From Polytrichum commune (lineage: Eukaryota; Streptophyta; Polytrichopsida; Polytrichales; Polytrichaceae), in the NCBI GenBank assembly GCA_950295325.1, contig OX485803.1, forward strand, positions 56,311,554 to 56,375,553: DNA of 64,000 bases, written 5' to 3'. Every line of letters begins with the position of its first letter. Position 1 is the first letter of the stretch. This document shows, piece after piece, positions 47,131 through 60,469 of the stretch. Made by a program: the position numbers and the translations under genes. The notes under the pieces are model-generated. The model was not told where the DNA came from. It was given only the letters and a program-made list of their open reading frames with translations, and made no database searches.

Positions 47131-47132
47131 TA

Positions 47133-47634
47133 ATGCAATGACAATCAGTGTGTATGTTTGACAAAGTTTTTGCAAGTTTTTGACATTTGACACGCAAAAA
47201 CTTGCACAAAAATAAAATGCACGTCAATTGCAAGCACGATTTAGAAGTTGACATGTAGTGTGACTCGTGAAGAAAAAAACCACACGTTAATTGACATTTA
47301 GAAATTGAAATGACACATACCCCTAGGCATGTGACATTGAGGTGACATTTTAAAAGAAAATGTAGATGTCAATTGACATTCATTTTGTGTTTTTGAAAAC
47401 GTCACGTGACACTTTGGATTTGAAGTTGAATGTCAAATGAAATTTGTCAAACATACACACTGATGACAATTCCTTGTAGCTTACAAAGATACAATTCCCA
47501 GAACTGATTTAGCTAGTACTATCTCTGCAACTATCGAAGATTCCCGTTTTAATTCCAATTTGAGCACAGGCTCCTTATTTCTCCTAACAATGCACATCGC
47601 TCCATAATGCATGACCACGAATCCTTCTTCCTTA
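47133..47634. other. Intergenic DNA, no gene seen
   Basis: A small dyad-like block of GACATTTGAC / GTCAAATG phrases at 47155-47465 may be the two ends of an undescribed MITE: ATCAGTGTGTATGTTTGACA at 47143 faces TGTCAAACATACACACTGAT at 47445. It would be about 320 bp, with long internal similarity. Confidence 0.55.
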
Positions 47635-48138
47635 CGGCCACTTCACACATGAGACCGAGAGCCCGTGACCATTGCACTTCAAGCACTCTCATTGGTGGGA
47701 AAGGCGGAGCCGGTCCAAGTTCGCCGCTTCACACTACGCATGAGGGACCAACAGAGCATGTGAATGCAAGATGGATGTAAAGTCTACATGGATTCCTACA
47801 TGGCATCAAATGGATCATAGTTCATGGTCACTTGGACTATGTTCAAAAACCGTCTCTTGGAGATAAACCTAACACAAAATTGGGAGACCATAGCACTCCG
47901 AACGGTTCACAACCATTGATTTATTCTATTTTATCATGTGTGAGGACCCGCATGAATAGAAATTCATTGATATAGCATTTGGTTGAGGGCCCGGTAACAT
48001 ATGACTTCGCACTAAGCTTGAGGGTCCGTGACCACACTACATGAGTTTGGAGGTGTCTTGGGATAGCCTTTGGACGCTTTCTTTTGGGCTCTCACACTTT
48101 CATGGTCACGGCTCCTGGCTCCTGTGTGAAGTGGCCCC
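47635..48138. mobile_element. MITE, GGGCCACTTC family, full copy 2
   Basis: CGGCCACTTCACACATGAGA and the complement of GGGGCCACTTCACACAGGAG, with TA on both sides (47633-47634 and 48139-48140). The interior is collinear with 39596-40115. 504 bp. Confidence 0.8.
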
Positions 48139-48140
48139 TA

Positions 48141-49842
48141 GTCCAGTGGCATGTGATTGGCCATCATCGTTTTTTGCTAACCTGGCCCAGAAGGTGAGCT
48201 GAACTAAAAACTCGCCAACAGTTAACAAAGTATTTGCTCCAACTGTCTAGGTCCGCCTCTCGGGAAAGCTCGCAACGGCCCTCGGAGGCTCAACTTCAAT
48301 TTATTAGCTCAAATTCGACAACACAACCATGTACTTCAAATCGCAACTGGGCATCCGACATCATTCACCGAACTAGCTTAAGACGAGGGAGCTGTGATGC
48401 CATGGACTGGAGGCAGCAATATGTAACCAGGCTGTGCCGGAGAGAGGAAGGCAATCTTCGGAGGTTGGAGTTAACTTGAGGGCAGTGAGGAGAACTCTAC
48501 GAAAGCAGTTCATTTGTCGCCTGCACGCACGCAGTGATGGCGAATCCAGGGCCCATGTGATCGTTCAGGGGAGCACCGATCCCTCCTGCATGCTGCACAC
48601 ACACAAGCACTCCGCCTCAAGGTTAGTGACATTCTGTACTTGAATGTGAATGCATGAGCTCTCGTAGAATCCGATTTGCGGTTCCGAAACATACCCAGCA
48701 TCTCCTAAAGCAATCTCCACCTTCCAGGCTTGTGCCTACCTTACATCCCAACTAAAACCAGCCAGTGTACCGGAGCTTGCATGATTACTCCAGGTAAGCA
48801 ACTTCGCTCCCAAAATTCAAGTACAAGCGTGGGGTTACACTCTGAAATCCAAGCTCTCATTTTCAACAGCTTCAATTCTTCGTATACATTTAGTCGCAGG
48901 CAGGCAGGCAGGGTGAAGGGTAGTGTACATAGTTGAAGCCATTGCAGGCCAGTTCCCAGAACCGAGGTCAGAACTGCGTTTTCAAGTTCAGCTAAAGTAA
49001 TGTTGTGCTGGGGGCTGCCAGAAGCCCACAAGAGGCGCTGTTGCCGAAGCCTTGAGCCCACAAACCTCTTTGCCCATCACCATGCTCTGCCCCTGCCCTG
49101 TTGGTAGGCTGTGGAAACTCACCCTTTGGTTGTAAACAAATCTTAGGGTTCATGGTCACTACATTGGTTTACATTTTCCGCTTTTAATGCGATAATTCCC
49201 TTTTCGTGCATATTTGGATTTTCTATGAATTTTTGGCTTCAAGTTGCTGTAGTTCGCCCAATTGTTTATTACGAGGAAAAAGTGGTTCCTAGTAACATAA
49301 TACCTAGAACAAGTAGTATGCGGGTGCCATCTCTGGCACATACAATCGCTGATAATTCACACAATACTTTGAAATCATGTTGTACTAAAGTAAGGCAGTC
49401 ACCGGTTGCCCATGAAATCTCTTGCCACTATGCAAGTTTTATAGCTCAACAAGTGTTCTGTATGATAGTCGAAACCGTAAAAGTAACTAATACAAACATT
49501 TCGGAACACAACCTCATGGGGGAGCCGTGAGCCAAGTTTAACAAAGTGCATAAAATCCTCACATTGACCGGAATAGCAAGTCTATATCTTGTGTTGCAAC
49601 GTTGGATATGTGGCCGCAATTGATCGGAGAGACGAATGCCCAATGCTTTGGTCATACGAAACAAAGTAAATCCAACGGTCATCTTCAAATTCCTATATGA
49701 CAAATCACGAAAATCAAATCGTTGACCTAGGTTTGACCTAAAATCCTAGGTTAGGGTCATTGGAAATACAATTTTTGATCTATGGGAAGGAATGCAACGC
49801 AATAATGGTTGCATGATTGATGTACATCGTCAATCTCCATAC
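48141..49842. other. GC-richer intergenic block, no recognised gene
   Basis: 48180-49130 is clearly richer in G+C than its surroundings and has overlapping short frames on both strands plus a GGCAGGCAGGCAGG repeat. No domain or exon chain is recognisable. It could be a decayed gene, a non-coding transcript or an old GC-rich repeat. Confidence 0.35.
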
Positions 49843-50097
49843 TCACTATATTCGTTAATTTGGGACTTTTTCGGCATTTCGAGACAGTTACAAATATAAG
49901 AACATGGATAAAATCACACAGATATTGGAGAATGTTGTAAGATGCAAATACTTTGAAGTGGGTATTCATATCAAGAACCCAATTAAGAACTCATATCAAG
50001 ATGGTTTAGGTAGGACGACCCAAACATTAGACCATGTTGTTGTGGTCCATATATTAATTTGAGACAAGAGAAAGTCTCAAATTAACGAATATAGTGA
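49843..50097. mobile_element. MITE, CACTATATTCG family, copy 2
   Basis: TCACTATATTCGTTAATTTG and its inverted counterpart CAAATTAACGAATATAGTGA bound 255 bp. The interior differs more from copies 1 and 3 than those do from each other. Confidence 0.8.
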
Positions 50098-50812
50098 TAT
50101 AGGGGCATCAAGGGAAGACGGCGCTATGCCAAGCAATTGAATGTTGTTGAACACAATGTCTTGGACATTCATAAGTATAATCAACAATGTTGAGACACAT
50201 GCTAATTAACAATACATCAAGGATTCAAGGTCCTCTGAACATGCCATAACTACAAATGTAAAAAATCCAAAAGCACAAAGTTAGACTCTTTTTTACAATC
50301 ACATAACACAGAAACCCTAAAATACCTACAGAGCATCCAAACACAAGGACATTTAAAGTATTGACATTTCACAATGATGGGTGGCGGCCTTAAGCATTGT
50401 GATTATGTCACAGAAGGCTGAAGGACATGATTGCAACAACATTTCTTCTTAAAATTGCATAACAAATATTTGTGGGAATGTATGTTAATTTGAGGATCTG
50501 CAACTTTTTGATTGCCGTGTTTCATTTAGATTTACCACGCTCCTAGTTGTGACATTTTGGATAGACATAATGTCAAAATTTATGAGAGAAGATTTTGGGC
50601 CAGTGCAGGGCCCTCTGCAAAATTCTCTATGTTAGGGGGGCACTTAATAAAATTTTAAAAACCAGTTGGCCTTGGCTTGAGGCATTGGGCTAAGGGCTGG
50701 TAACCAAGTCCTCCCATAAGCCCTGGAATCCTTAAAGCCACAGTGCGAACATACGTCTACCCAGCTGGAGTTGTAGTGGAGAAGAGAGGATGTAATTATA
50801 GAAGAGCAGAAA
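50098..50812. other. Intergenic DNA, no gene seen
   Basis: No coding or repeat structure recognised. Confidence 0.4.
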
Positions 50813-51066
50813 TCACTATATTCGCTAATTGGAAACTTTGGAAAATCTCAAAATAAACTTACCTCATAGTTTGGGATGCAATATTGTGAACGTGGGGAAC
50901 ATTGGTAATGAACTTTCTACATATTCATGCATGAGGAGTATATATATTTCTAAATATAATAAGTATCTATATCATAATCAAAACAGGCACTAAACACGAT
51001 ATCGGACTTGAAGTCCTTGATTAGTCTCCAAATCATGAAAAAGTCTCCAATTAACGAATATAGTGA
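50813..51066 (-). mobile_element. MITE, CACTATATTCG family, copy 3
   Basis: TCACTATATTCGCTAATTGG and CCAATTAACGAATATAGTGA bound 254 bp. In reverse orientation it is collinear with 44250-44505 (TTTCTACATATTCATGCATG, ATAATAAGTATCTATATCAT). Confidence 0.85.
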
Positions 51067-54000
51067 TAGAAACGTGAATTTCACACTGAGACGCCAAACA
51101 TTGAGAATTTGAGTCATGAGGGTACAAGCGCGTATGCAGAGAATTCCACTGGAGCATTGTCTGAACGTTATTCAGAGTTTTCAATGAGGGTTATCACAAT
51201 CGCAAACTCCGACAATGTGGCCACAAATTCAGGCTGTGTGTGTTGTTAGAGTTTTGTGATGCCCTAGGCTGGTGTACTGTAGGGAATTTCGACTATGAGT
51301 GCCTTGAAGGCGTCTGGGTTCTTTGAAAATTGACGTCTTTGCCTCGCAAACTATAGAATCTTTGGTTGCTCCTTAACACGGCTCACTGAATGCGAGAAGT
51401 TGCATCCATCACAAGGGTTGTGCAAAACCTAGAATTGAAATTCTCAAAGGTCTCGGGTTGAAGATGCGTTCCTGGCTATGATCGATCCTTCTGAGTGTGA
51501 GTGATACTTGCTTCAATGAGCGCAGGCACGGATGAGTTCACAAGGGCGGAGGCAGTCGGGAAAGCATACCCGATGACCATGCTCTTGGTTTTGGTGGCGA
51601 GAGAAGAGTGTGAGCTCGACTTGCAGGGTTTAAGGTAGGCCAACGTTTGAAGAAGGTAAGAAGTAAATTTGTAGGAGGTGGTTGTCTCATCATCAGTGGC
51701 ACCAATCTATCTGAAAGCCGATCTCATGTTAAGAAGATCGTAAACCTTAAACCAACGGGCGGGATATCTGGTGATGGGAGGATGTCTACTCTGAAGCTCC
51801 TTGCTGTGTGAACAAGGGGTCTTTTGCTTCTACCGGTTTTTTGTTAAAAGGAGTGAGGTATACAATATAAAGTGAGGTGGGGAGGAGGGTATTAGCCTCT
51901 TTTTCCTTTTTGGGTGGGGCCACCATCTTTTAGGAACTTTTAAGATGAGGATCAATCTTGTTGTAGATGTATTACGCTTGCTTTAATTCACTAGAATAGA
52001 GGAATAAAGAGGGTGTTGATGCAAATGAGGGAGGACTCATCTTAAAGCATAAAGTTGTAATTTTTATTTTTGGGTGTTCTCCGTTAGTATGCAGGTTCAA
52101 GCATATCGTAGACAACATTTACGACATCGCAACATGAGTGATCTTGTTGCCTCTCAATGGAATCCAATGAGTTTGAACTTGAAAAGTCCAGGATGCCAAA
52201 AGGGTTATGTTACTAAGCGAATTTATATAAGTGATTGCTGCTAAGCACTTTCCAGGAAAGAAGTAACTTAGGGTGGGTTGACATTGGGGTCCAAGACCAA
52301 GAAACTCCCAAATTGAGTGTTGAGAGCGACATGTAAACCCAGGGAGTTTACATTATGGTTCGCGTTCAAGGTATGAAAATTTGAAGTGGTGCTAACGTGA
52401 CATCACTTTCTCACCAATTATAGTCAATCTCTGGAACACTCTTAGTTCAAGAAGCCAGTCTTTTAGCTTAGGTCTAATCTTGAGTTCAAAAATGAAGTCC
52501 ATTAAGGGGTGTTTTTGAACCCAAATAATTTTCTTGGGCCCAAACCTTGATGTAAATCCACCCTTGTTGATAATTAAAAACAACCACACATTGATAAGAT
52601 TGTTTCGGAGTTCATTAACACAACCGAAGGACATACGGTGTCAAGAGAAGTTAGAACATGTCATGCAAATTCAGCCACATTTTACTTGAGCACATTTTAC
52701 TTGAGCTCAATGAAATGAAATCGATTTTGAAGTCCGGGAAGCCAAGAAACAAATTACACTAAAAATACAACAGGATGGTTGCAATGGGTAATGGTGGAAC
52801 TTGGAAGTGCCCCTAGTAACTTAGCGGCTTATGATACTGTCACTTTTTATAAGAAAGTGATCTGCTCAATTCATCACAAGAAGAATCTTTTTTCTGAGGA
52901 ATGGTCTTGCTTTTGATTGCAATTGCTTTCTCCATTTAGTAAGACTGAGTGTCCATCATGCGCAAAGGCTGTTGCTATATCCAACCTCACTCAAATCTTC
53001 CGCACCTAGCTTTTCCTTGACCTGCTTCATTATTTGACACATTATGGCAGGCTTTTTGTTCCAGATTTTCAGCAGGGACTGCAAGTTCTAGAGAATTTTT
53101 TCCCTCCAAGGCATTCCTTGAATGTCACAGGGCCATGAAAACATACCAGTATATAGTGATCAACTCGGTGGCACCTATGGTGTTTCATCCTTAAAGGACC
53201 AAGGGTCTCAATGCATGTATGATCATATATTACATAATGTCTACAAGTTCTCATAAAGTCCAAATTTCAGGTTTCGTATAGTTATGGATTTGGAACATCA
53301 TTATTCTATGCATCATCTTCTGTCAAGGAAAAAATGAAAATGTATTCAAATGTGGCATTAATGATCAAAAGACGTAGTATGTAGTTGCATTCAAAGAAAT
53401 CCAACTTTGTCTTTCAAATCAATTATACTAATTACTTTGAAAAATGCATCTAGAAAATTGAGTTCATTTTAGATTGGATCGTTGTGAATATCAATCACTA
53501 AAAATGAAAATGTATAGCTCAAAAACATGTTTTGTGCACAAACGAGGCCCAGATTGAGCCTCTTATGTTTCAAGGTTAACCCTTAAAAGATCACGTCATG
53601 ATTGTTTGAGTTCCATCTCAAATTGTAAGTGGTTAGCGTTCAATGCACATGTACTTCACTATCTCATAGTTTATGAATATATGTGGGTCGAAGTTATTGG
53701 GGGTGGAGGGATATTTATCTTTCTTTCTCTCTTTTCCTAATACCCTTTTTTCTACTCCTACTTTGCCTCATTGTCTTGCACCCTTTGGTAGTTTGAACTT
53801 ATATATTTCCATTCAAACTTAACTCTATCTTAATTCCAAAAATACCTCTTCTGTGTTGCTTAAAATCATCATGTGTGTGGTGTTTTAGGGTACCCTCTAT
53901 GAACATGCTGAGTAATATAAGGCAACCTAGTAACATAAGGTATGGGTTCCCTTATGTTACTAAGGATGTTCACAAAGGGTGGAATATAATAATGACAAGG

Positions 54001-54686
54001 GATTGAGACCCCGAATTATGATAGGGATACAACATGATGAACAAAAACACTACTAAACAATACAATATAAAATAACACTACACTACACTAGCACGATTGA
54101 GCATTATAAGAACACTACTAAATGCTCAAAATTTGAGGTTATGAGTGAAAAATCCTTGTGATCCTCTACAAGTTTATACCATCCTAAACACAATACCCTA
54201 TATGTAGTTCTACAAAAAAATTAAAAATAATAATACATGACATTCTAGGGTACGGTATAATATTTTTAATGTAGTATGTGAATAGAAATGATGCTATATC
54301 ACATTGAATATTCTTCAAAATAAATTGCTTGCAAAACAAAAAAAGAACCCTATATTAGGTCCCACCTTATTTCTAATATTTGCTAGTGAAGTACATGCGA
54401 TTCGATATCTTTACACTTCTAAGTCCAACAACTAGCTTACGAATTAACCAACATTGATTCAACTCATATTCCATTCATATAGATCGTCCAACTATCAAAT
54501 ATGGAACCAATTTTCAAATAGTACAATTCCAAAATTTGCAGGCATTGAATCATTGAAGTTTGGCTTCATTTCATTTCATTGAACAAATTCTCTGCAATAC
54601 TATCCACTTCCAGCCATAAGATCAATATGAGAGGTACATAGGTATTGTGCTCTAAGGACATTTTATAGCATGGAAGAATCAAGGTG
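51067..54686. other. Intergenic DNA with a small LINE scrap
   Basis: 52705-52790 resembles the LINE 3' end (GAAATGAAATCGATTTTGAA, GTCCGGGAAGCCAAGAAA). Otherwise only short frames and AT-rich sequence; no gene supported. Confidence 0.4.
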
Positions 54687-54694
54687 GGTGAGAG

Positions 54695-55242
54695 CCCGGG
54701 TACACAACTCCCATATTATACGCAGGGGGCATCGTACTTAAAACGGCTTAGAGGACGGCTTTTGTAAAAATTATATCAAATTATATCAAATTAAAATGAT
54801 CAAAAAGTTGGGTGAAGACCAAATTAAATAAAATGAGATGAAAAAAAAGTTGGGTAAAGACCAAATTAAATAAAATGAGATGAAAAAAAAGTTGGGTTGC
54901 ATATTTATTAAGCCTCCCATTAAAATTATAAGCCACGAATAGTTGCCTCCCATTAAAATTATAATTCATTCACAATGTTAAAATTTTATTAAAAAGTCCA
55001 AAAAGTTGGGTAGTTTGACCTATGGTACATGTATTTAAAAAATCATATAATTAGGTTTTTAATGCAATTATATGCTTCAAAATATATTCATTTCCTATAT
55101 ATAATTACATTTTTGGATTCCTTGTTAGAATGGCTACAAGGGTTTCCTACATTAAAACAAATTATATCACTCAATATTGGACTAAAACGCATTATAAGTG
55201 ATTATAATCAGGACCATATAATACGGGAGTTGCGTACCCGGG
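54695..55242. mobile_element. MITE with CCCGGGTACRCAACTCCC ends
   Basis: Left CCCGGGTACACAACTCCCAT and right complement CCCGGGTACGCAACTCCCGT form inverted repeats extending into a TATTATAYG motif. GGTGAGAG flanks both ends (54687-54694 and 55243-55250; up to 9 bp if an extra G is counted), which allows either hAT (8) or Mutator (9). The interior has about 51-bp tandem repeats (54790-54900, AAAAAGTTGGGTAAAGACCA). No transposase. Confidence 0.8.
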
Positions 55243-55256
55243 GGTGAGAGGACTTA

Positions 55257-55420
55257 GGGTGAGTTTCCATGTAAGCCACACGCCCACTAGATTCTAGAAA
55301 ATAGTTGGTCGGAGGTGTTAGGACATGCTAAAGCACAAGCCATCATCCCACCACATTTTGGTGGTCCACTAGAATAACACTAGAAGATGGTGGGTGAGTG
55401 GTCAAAATGGAAACTCATCC
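55257..55420. mobile_element. Harbinger-like MITE, 164 bp
   Basis: GGGTGAGTTTCCATGTAAGC and GGTCAAAATGGAAACTCATCC are inverted, with TTA at 55254-55256 and 55421-55423. It sits only a few bases from the previous element. Confidence 0.75.
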
Positions 55421-55608
55421 TTACCACACATGAGCACACCTCGCACTTATCCAACATAAAGGCCTTGAAATAGTATGCAGTTTGGAGGTTATTGTTGGAT
55501 GGATGAGAGGCACGCTAGTATGAGACAATTCCCTCCTGCCTCCAATGTGTCTATTGGCCCTTTTGCATTTCACATGAAGGATGCCCTGGAGTTCCCTCTC
55601 TTGGGAAC

Positions 55609-55828
55609 TATACTAAATATTGTATTTAGTGTCGCTTACTATTTGGAATTATGTAACGTTATAACTATTTATTTTATACCTCATTTTTTGTCAACAAAGG
55701 TCACTTTGATTGTTTGGAAATTATAGAACATTGCCATCTTTACCTAGTAAAAAATGCATCAATAGTAAAATAATATAGCAATGTGTAACTCCAAATAGTA
55801 AGTAACGCTAAATATCATATTTAGTGTA
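55609..55828. mobile_element. MITE, CACTAAATA family, copy 3
   Basis: TATACTAAATATTGTATTTA, then CTTACTATTTGGAATTATG, facing CATAGCAATGTG-like sequence, AACTCCAAATAGTAAGTAAC and GCTAAATATCATATTTAGTG. Terminal repeats are about 55 bp long. About 220 bp. Confidence 0.8.
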
Positions 55829-58617
55829 CTTATATGGGATAGGAAATTCAAACTAATACACTATCACTAAGTTCATTATGGTAAATATTGTGGGCATATG
55901 TGTATTGTGACTCAAAATTGCGTCATTATGGATTGTGGTCATGTGGGATTTTACAAATGTGTGTGTGGGGGGGGGGGGTTAACTTTCTTTTCTTCTTTTT
56001 TTGATGTGATTTGGACCCATGTTCTTCTTCCTAACATTAGTCAGCACTCGATGCTTGTTCAATGGGCTCTCAGAATATAACAGTCATATACTTGAAAAGT
56101 TGTGCAAGGAGATGCGGATTTTAACTAAGCTCCCAACATCCAATTGTTATATTCCAAAGGCCAACATCGCTAAGTAACATTATGTCGGCCCTAGTATAAG
56201 AGATGCATACTATATATCTTATATATGTATCCATGCCAACATTATTATGTTGAAGGTGAGAGATTTCATGGGTCAAGACCTACATGATGCATTCAATGAA
56301 ATTCGAAATGATTTCACAAACATGCGTCCCCATGCACAAGTCGATACCTTCTTTTTGGAATATCTATCCTTTTTTCCCCAAGAAAGCAGTGAGTGGTCAA
56401 AGCCCCCCCCCCCCCCCCCCCCAATTTTAAAGCCATGGCTAGATGTCTTGCACTTTGAGTTGGGCCCACACCAATCTTACCAACGAAAAAAGATTCTAGT
56501 TAAATGTTTAGAATGACAAAGACCCTTTCAATGGTTAGTCACAAAAATTATAACCTCAGCGCTAATGAGGGATTTGTAACATTTTTGACTTCCAAGTTAA
56601 TTACATGTTTTATTGATGGTTTCATCTCAAAAATGAAATCCCAATCATTTGCTTATTTGCTCAATGGAAGTGAACATATATATTGGATTTTGGACCTTGA
56701 AGATGAAGTGCACTCAATATGGGCTATATGGACAAGTGGCCTTCAAGAATGCAAGGACAATTTTATTTTTCAAAGACAGGCGGAGCGGGTAGTGAGCATG
56801 GGCTTCATTCGGGCAATGAAGGAGGCGTGCCCGGGGCGGGGCCCAACCCTGGGCAAATGTGATCTAGCCCGGGGCGTTAAATGGTATCCTCCTTCCTAAT
56901 TGGGTTGTGGTCCTAGAGAAGGCACCCTATAAAAAATTGGCTACACGTGCAAGAACCAAGCATTTGTTTAGTAGTTATTTGTATTTGTCTTAGGAAAAAA
57001 ACTTGGACCCTATAATTATTGAAAATTCTACTTATCACCATTTTCCTCCACCCTGTAGGTAATTATAAATTTCAAAATTGTGCAACAAATTGCACCCTAA
57101 TTTAATTTAAAAAGTAGGGATTGAAAATTTTCCTCATGGTACTGGAGTGGAGTTCCTTCTTTTGTTAATGTTTGGCATGTACAAAAACATAGCAAAATGA
57201 CAAAACGTCCCCGAGGTTGGCACTTAGTGTGACTCATGGGAACCAGATGTGGCAAGGGTATAATTGTTTCAAGGGGTATTATCTTGGTGACAAGGAATCA
57301 AATGACCCATTCAATTAGGAGCTTTTCTAATTATGCATATTTTGTAGTACCTTTCAATGTAATTGAAAGGATGGGGTGAGTCATTTTCATGCGCCATATG
57401 CTTATTTTAAATCAACAAATCGCAAGAGTGCAATGCCTTATGATTATCCTCCACATGTGGCCAATTCTAGTTGGTTGTTTGACTGAGGCCAAACTTTGGC
57501 TCATTCAAAAACCATCTCAAAAGGCAGAGTCAATAATCTCTTGCAATGCGGTTGGACCTCAAAACAATTTCAAAAATACACAATACAAAATAAACATACG
57601 CAAAATAAATATCCACTCAAGAACAACATGAATATCTTTTATTGCGAAACCATAGACCAATGATATATGCTTTCTACCATGATATCTTGGAAATAATACA
57701 AACTTAATTCAAGGAATTTATAACAACCCACATTATTATGAACTTAGAGTCGCATATTGTATGGGGCTTATTTTATTTTGAAGTTGCTTCAATTTTTTTG
57801 ATACCATCAATAAAACAAGACCCCATCTTTGGCCTTATGGAGATTCTAATTTGAAGGAGTTTGAACTCCAAAAAGACGTCTGAACAATATGAAAATGGCG
57901 TGATTAGGTGGCTTGAGGGAGTTTTGCAAAATGACTCTGGAAAGAGAACACTAGCTCAACATGCTTCTACAACAACAACAACAACAATATTGGTTCATCC
58001 ACAACGAACCAAATCTCCTCCATAATCATTGAAAATCCATTCATGTTCCCAACGAACCCCCCTATGTCCAAAAAACATAAATCACCCTCTAAATGTACTC
58101 ATCCTCCAAAAACCATTTTCTCGTTCCAAATGTTTTACAAATAGTAGAAGTAAATTAGCACATTTTATAGTACCATATGCTATATATGATTCACTTATGG
58201 ACATTGAATACAACATAATGTAGTTCTAAACCATAATTCATTAATGAATTAATTTTAAATTTTAAAAATCAACGTCTTATATTCCACCCTACATTTTCTT
58301 GCATGTCGTTTTTATATAAACCTCTAGTGATCTCCCTTAGGTTGTGGTTAATTTAGTACAATTTTGTTCAAAAGTAAACACTAGAAGAAAACTTGTTCAT
58401 TACAACCATCCGTTGTGGCTTGGCCATTACGACTTGGCTAGAGCGACTCATGGCGAGAGAATGCACAAAGAAATGATTATAGTTGTCAACCGAAGGTTTT
58501 TGATCGTAGTCTCTAGACAATTGCCAACGAAAACCTTGAAATACAGTCCAACATTATTGCACCACGTAACTCCTAATAATAACACACATCAATTGGGATA
58601 ATTGGTGTAATTGACGG
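55829..58617. other. Intergenic DNA, no supported gene
   Basis: Includes a G run near 55968 and a C run (56403-56422). The 131-codon frame at 56504-56899 has no motif I recognise and no clear exon context. Confidence 0.4.
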
Positions 58618-58852
58618 ACTACTCTCAATATCATATTTAGTGTCACTTACTTAACAGAATACGCAATACCATGTATATCTTATTACTATATATATATCAT
58701 ATTTTACCAACTAATGTCAATTGGTTGTTTGGACAACATAGAACATTAAGAGCTTGACCTGGTAGGAGAAAAATTACATCAATTATTAAAATAAATTATA
58801 GCATTGTGTAAACTCCAAATAATACGTGACACTGAATATCATATTTAGTATA
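58618..58852. mobile_element. MITE, CACTAAATA family, copy 4
   Basis: ACTCTCAATATCATATTTAG, then TGTCACTTACT, facing AACTCCAAATAATACGTGAC and ACTGAATATCATATTTAGTA. More diverged than copies 3 and 5. Confidence 0.7.
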
Positions 58853-60200
58853 ATCTATGTATTATAATAATCTTTGAACATTAGGTGGGAGCGGTGGGGT
58901 CCACCATAAAGGACAAAGGCCTGTGTATCCCTGGCCCCAGTGTGTATAAGTTGCGAGATAACAAAATAGGAGGGACGACCAACAGGCAACGGCCACATCA
59001 CCTCCCCTCCCAAATATATACACACCCCTTCCCTTTAAGACGCGCATCCAATAATTGGGCTATCATCATATCCACCTTCAGATGCCCCATCACTATGTTA
59101 TTCCCTCCCTCCCAAATTAACCCCAATTGCAACATCCATACAACACTACAGTACTATGGGAAGTTGGGAACATATATATATAGTACTGAAGGGGGAAATG
59201 ACACACTTATATATACGTGTGTGTGTATATATAGAGTGCATGGAAAGAGAGCACCTAAAGCCAAATATGGGCCAATTATGGGCGTTTGGAGGGGTCAATA
59301 AAGAAGGAGGGAAGGGGGGCTCTAAAAATAAAATAAAATAAGTTAATAAGGTTGAGGTGGAGAAGGCTAGGGGTTTTTGTTTTTGTGGGGAGGCCTAGCC
59401 TTCCTAGCTAGCTAGCCAAGGAAATGGAAAAGGAAAGGGAGAAAAGCCTTTCTAGCAGGCTTGCAAGATTTAAGAGAAGGGAGCCCATCCTTAAACCGGG
59501 AATCACGCCTGAAGGGCTCCCATTGGCCCATCTACACCAATCTCCATTGTGGACCTCCATCCGCTTTGGGTATTTAGGGCTATGCTGTCAGGTGTCCACA
59601 TAAGCCTACGCCCAATCCAAATTGCTTTTGTCACCCCCCCCTCCCTTTCTGCGTAAGATAGGCGTGCCTAATTCGGTTACTTGGTCTCAAGCCCCACCTA
59701 TTTTGCTCTAAGAGGGAAGGAATGATGTGGATCCAAGAACGGACACCAAAAATAGATATTGTGGGTATTTTTTGTAAAGAGATTGGATAGCATGCTCACA
59801 ATATGATCTAACCATTCCAAGGGCCACTTCACACACGAGCCAAGAGACAGAAGGCCAACCGCCAACGCCAAAATGAACAAAACCAAGAGAAAAAGAACCC
59901 CCACACCCCACCTCTAGTTCATGGTGTCATGGGCCCCCAATTTAGGTTTACATGAGGGCAATTTTGAGCTACAACCCATAACACTTTTAGTGAATGAAAA
60001 ACCTACATGAAATCCAACATGGCAAGTATAGATAATATTGATCGGGATTGTAGGGGAATTTTTTGGGACAACTCTATCTTGAAGGTAGGCCAAGCCGGAT
60101 GGGCAACGGGCCTTCGGGGACAACCCATGACAACATATTTAAAAATATACGTTATAATACTATTCACCTTTTAATTCGGAATGTGCCTATCGGAGCTATT
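58853..60200. other. Intergenic DNA with dispersed-repeat and MITE scraps
   Basis: 59665-59820 contains CCTAATTCGGTTACTTGGTC, part of the dispersed repeat also seen at 8545, 43935 and 62735. 59821-59850 carries one GGGCCACTTCACACACGAG end of that MITE family. No gene supported. Confidence 0.4.
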
Positions 60201-60261
60201 GTACAAAGGTTGCTTTCATTGTAACTACTATGAAGTATACAAAGCTTATTTTCCTAATGCA

Positions 60262-60267
<6 letters not shown>

Positions 60268-60293
<26 letters not shown>
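60268..60293. repeat. (TA)n microsatellite
   Basis: Uninterrupted alternating TA. Confidence 0.95.
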
Positions 60294-60469
60294 GGTTTGA
60301 ATGTTCAAAACTTGTTGAATTAACATATTCAGTACATAAACAAAGTTGCGAGTGCTTTCTTTCTTCTCTCCTTCATGACGCATTCTCATATCTAATTAAA
60401 ATAATGTGAAGGTTTTTTCATGATCATATTTGAAATTACACTAAGGGCTTGTGACCTCCAAAAACTTTG

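Noticed and set aside
56504-56899. 131-codon frame as a host gene
   Set aside because: No domain or exon partners recognised. Length alone is weak evidence in 64 kb of sequence.
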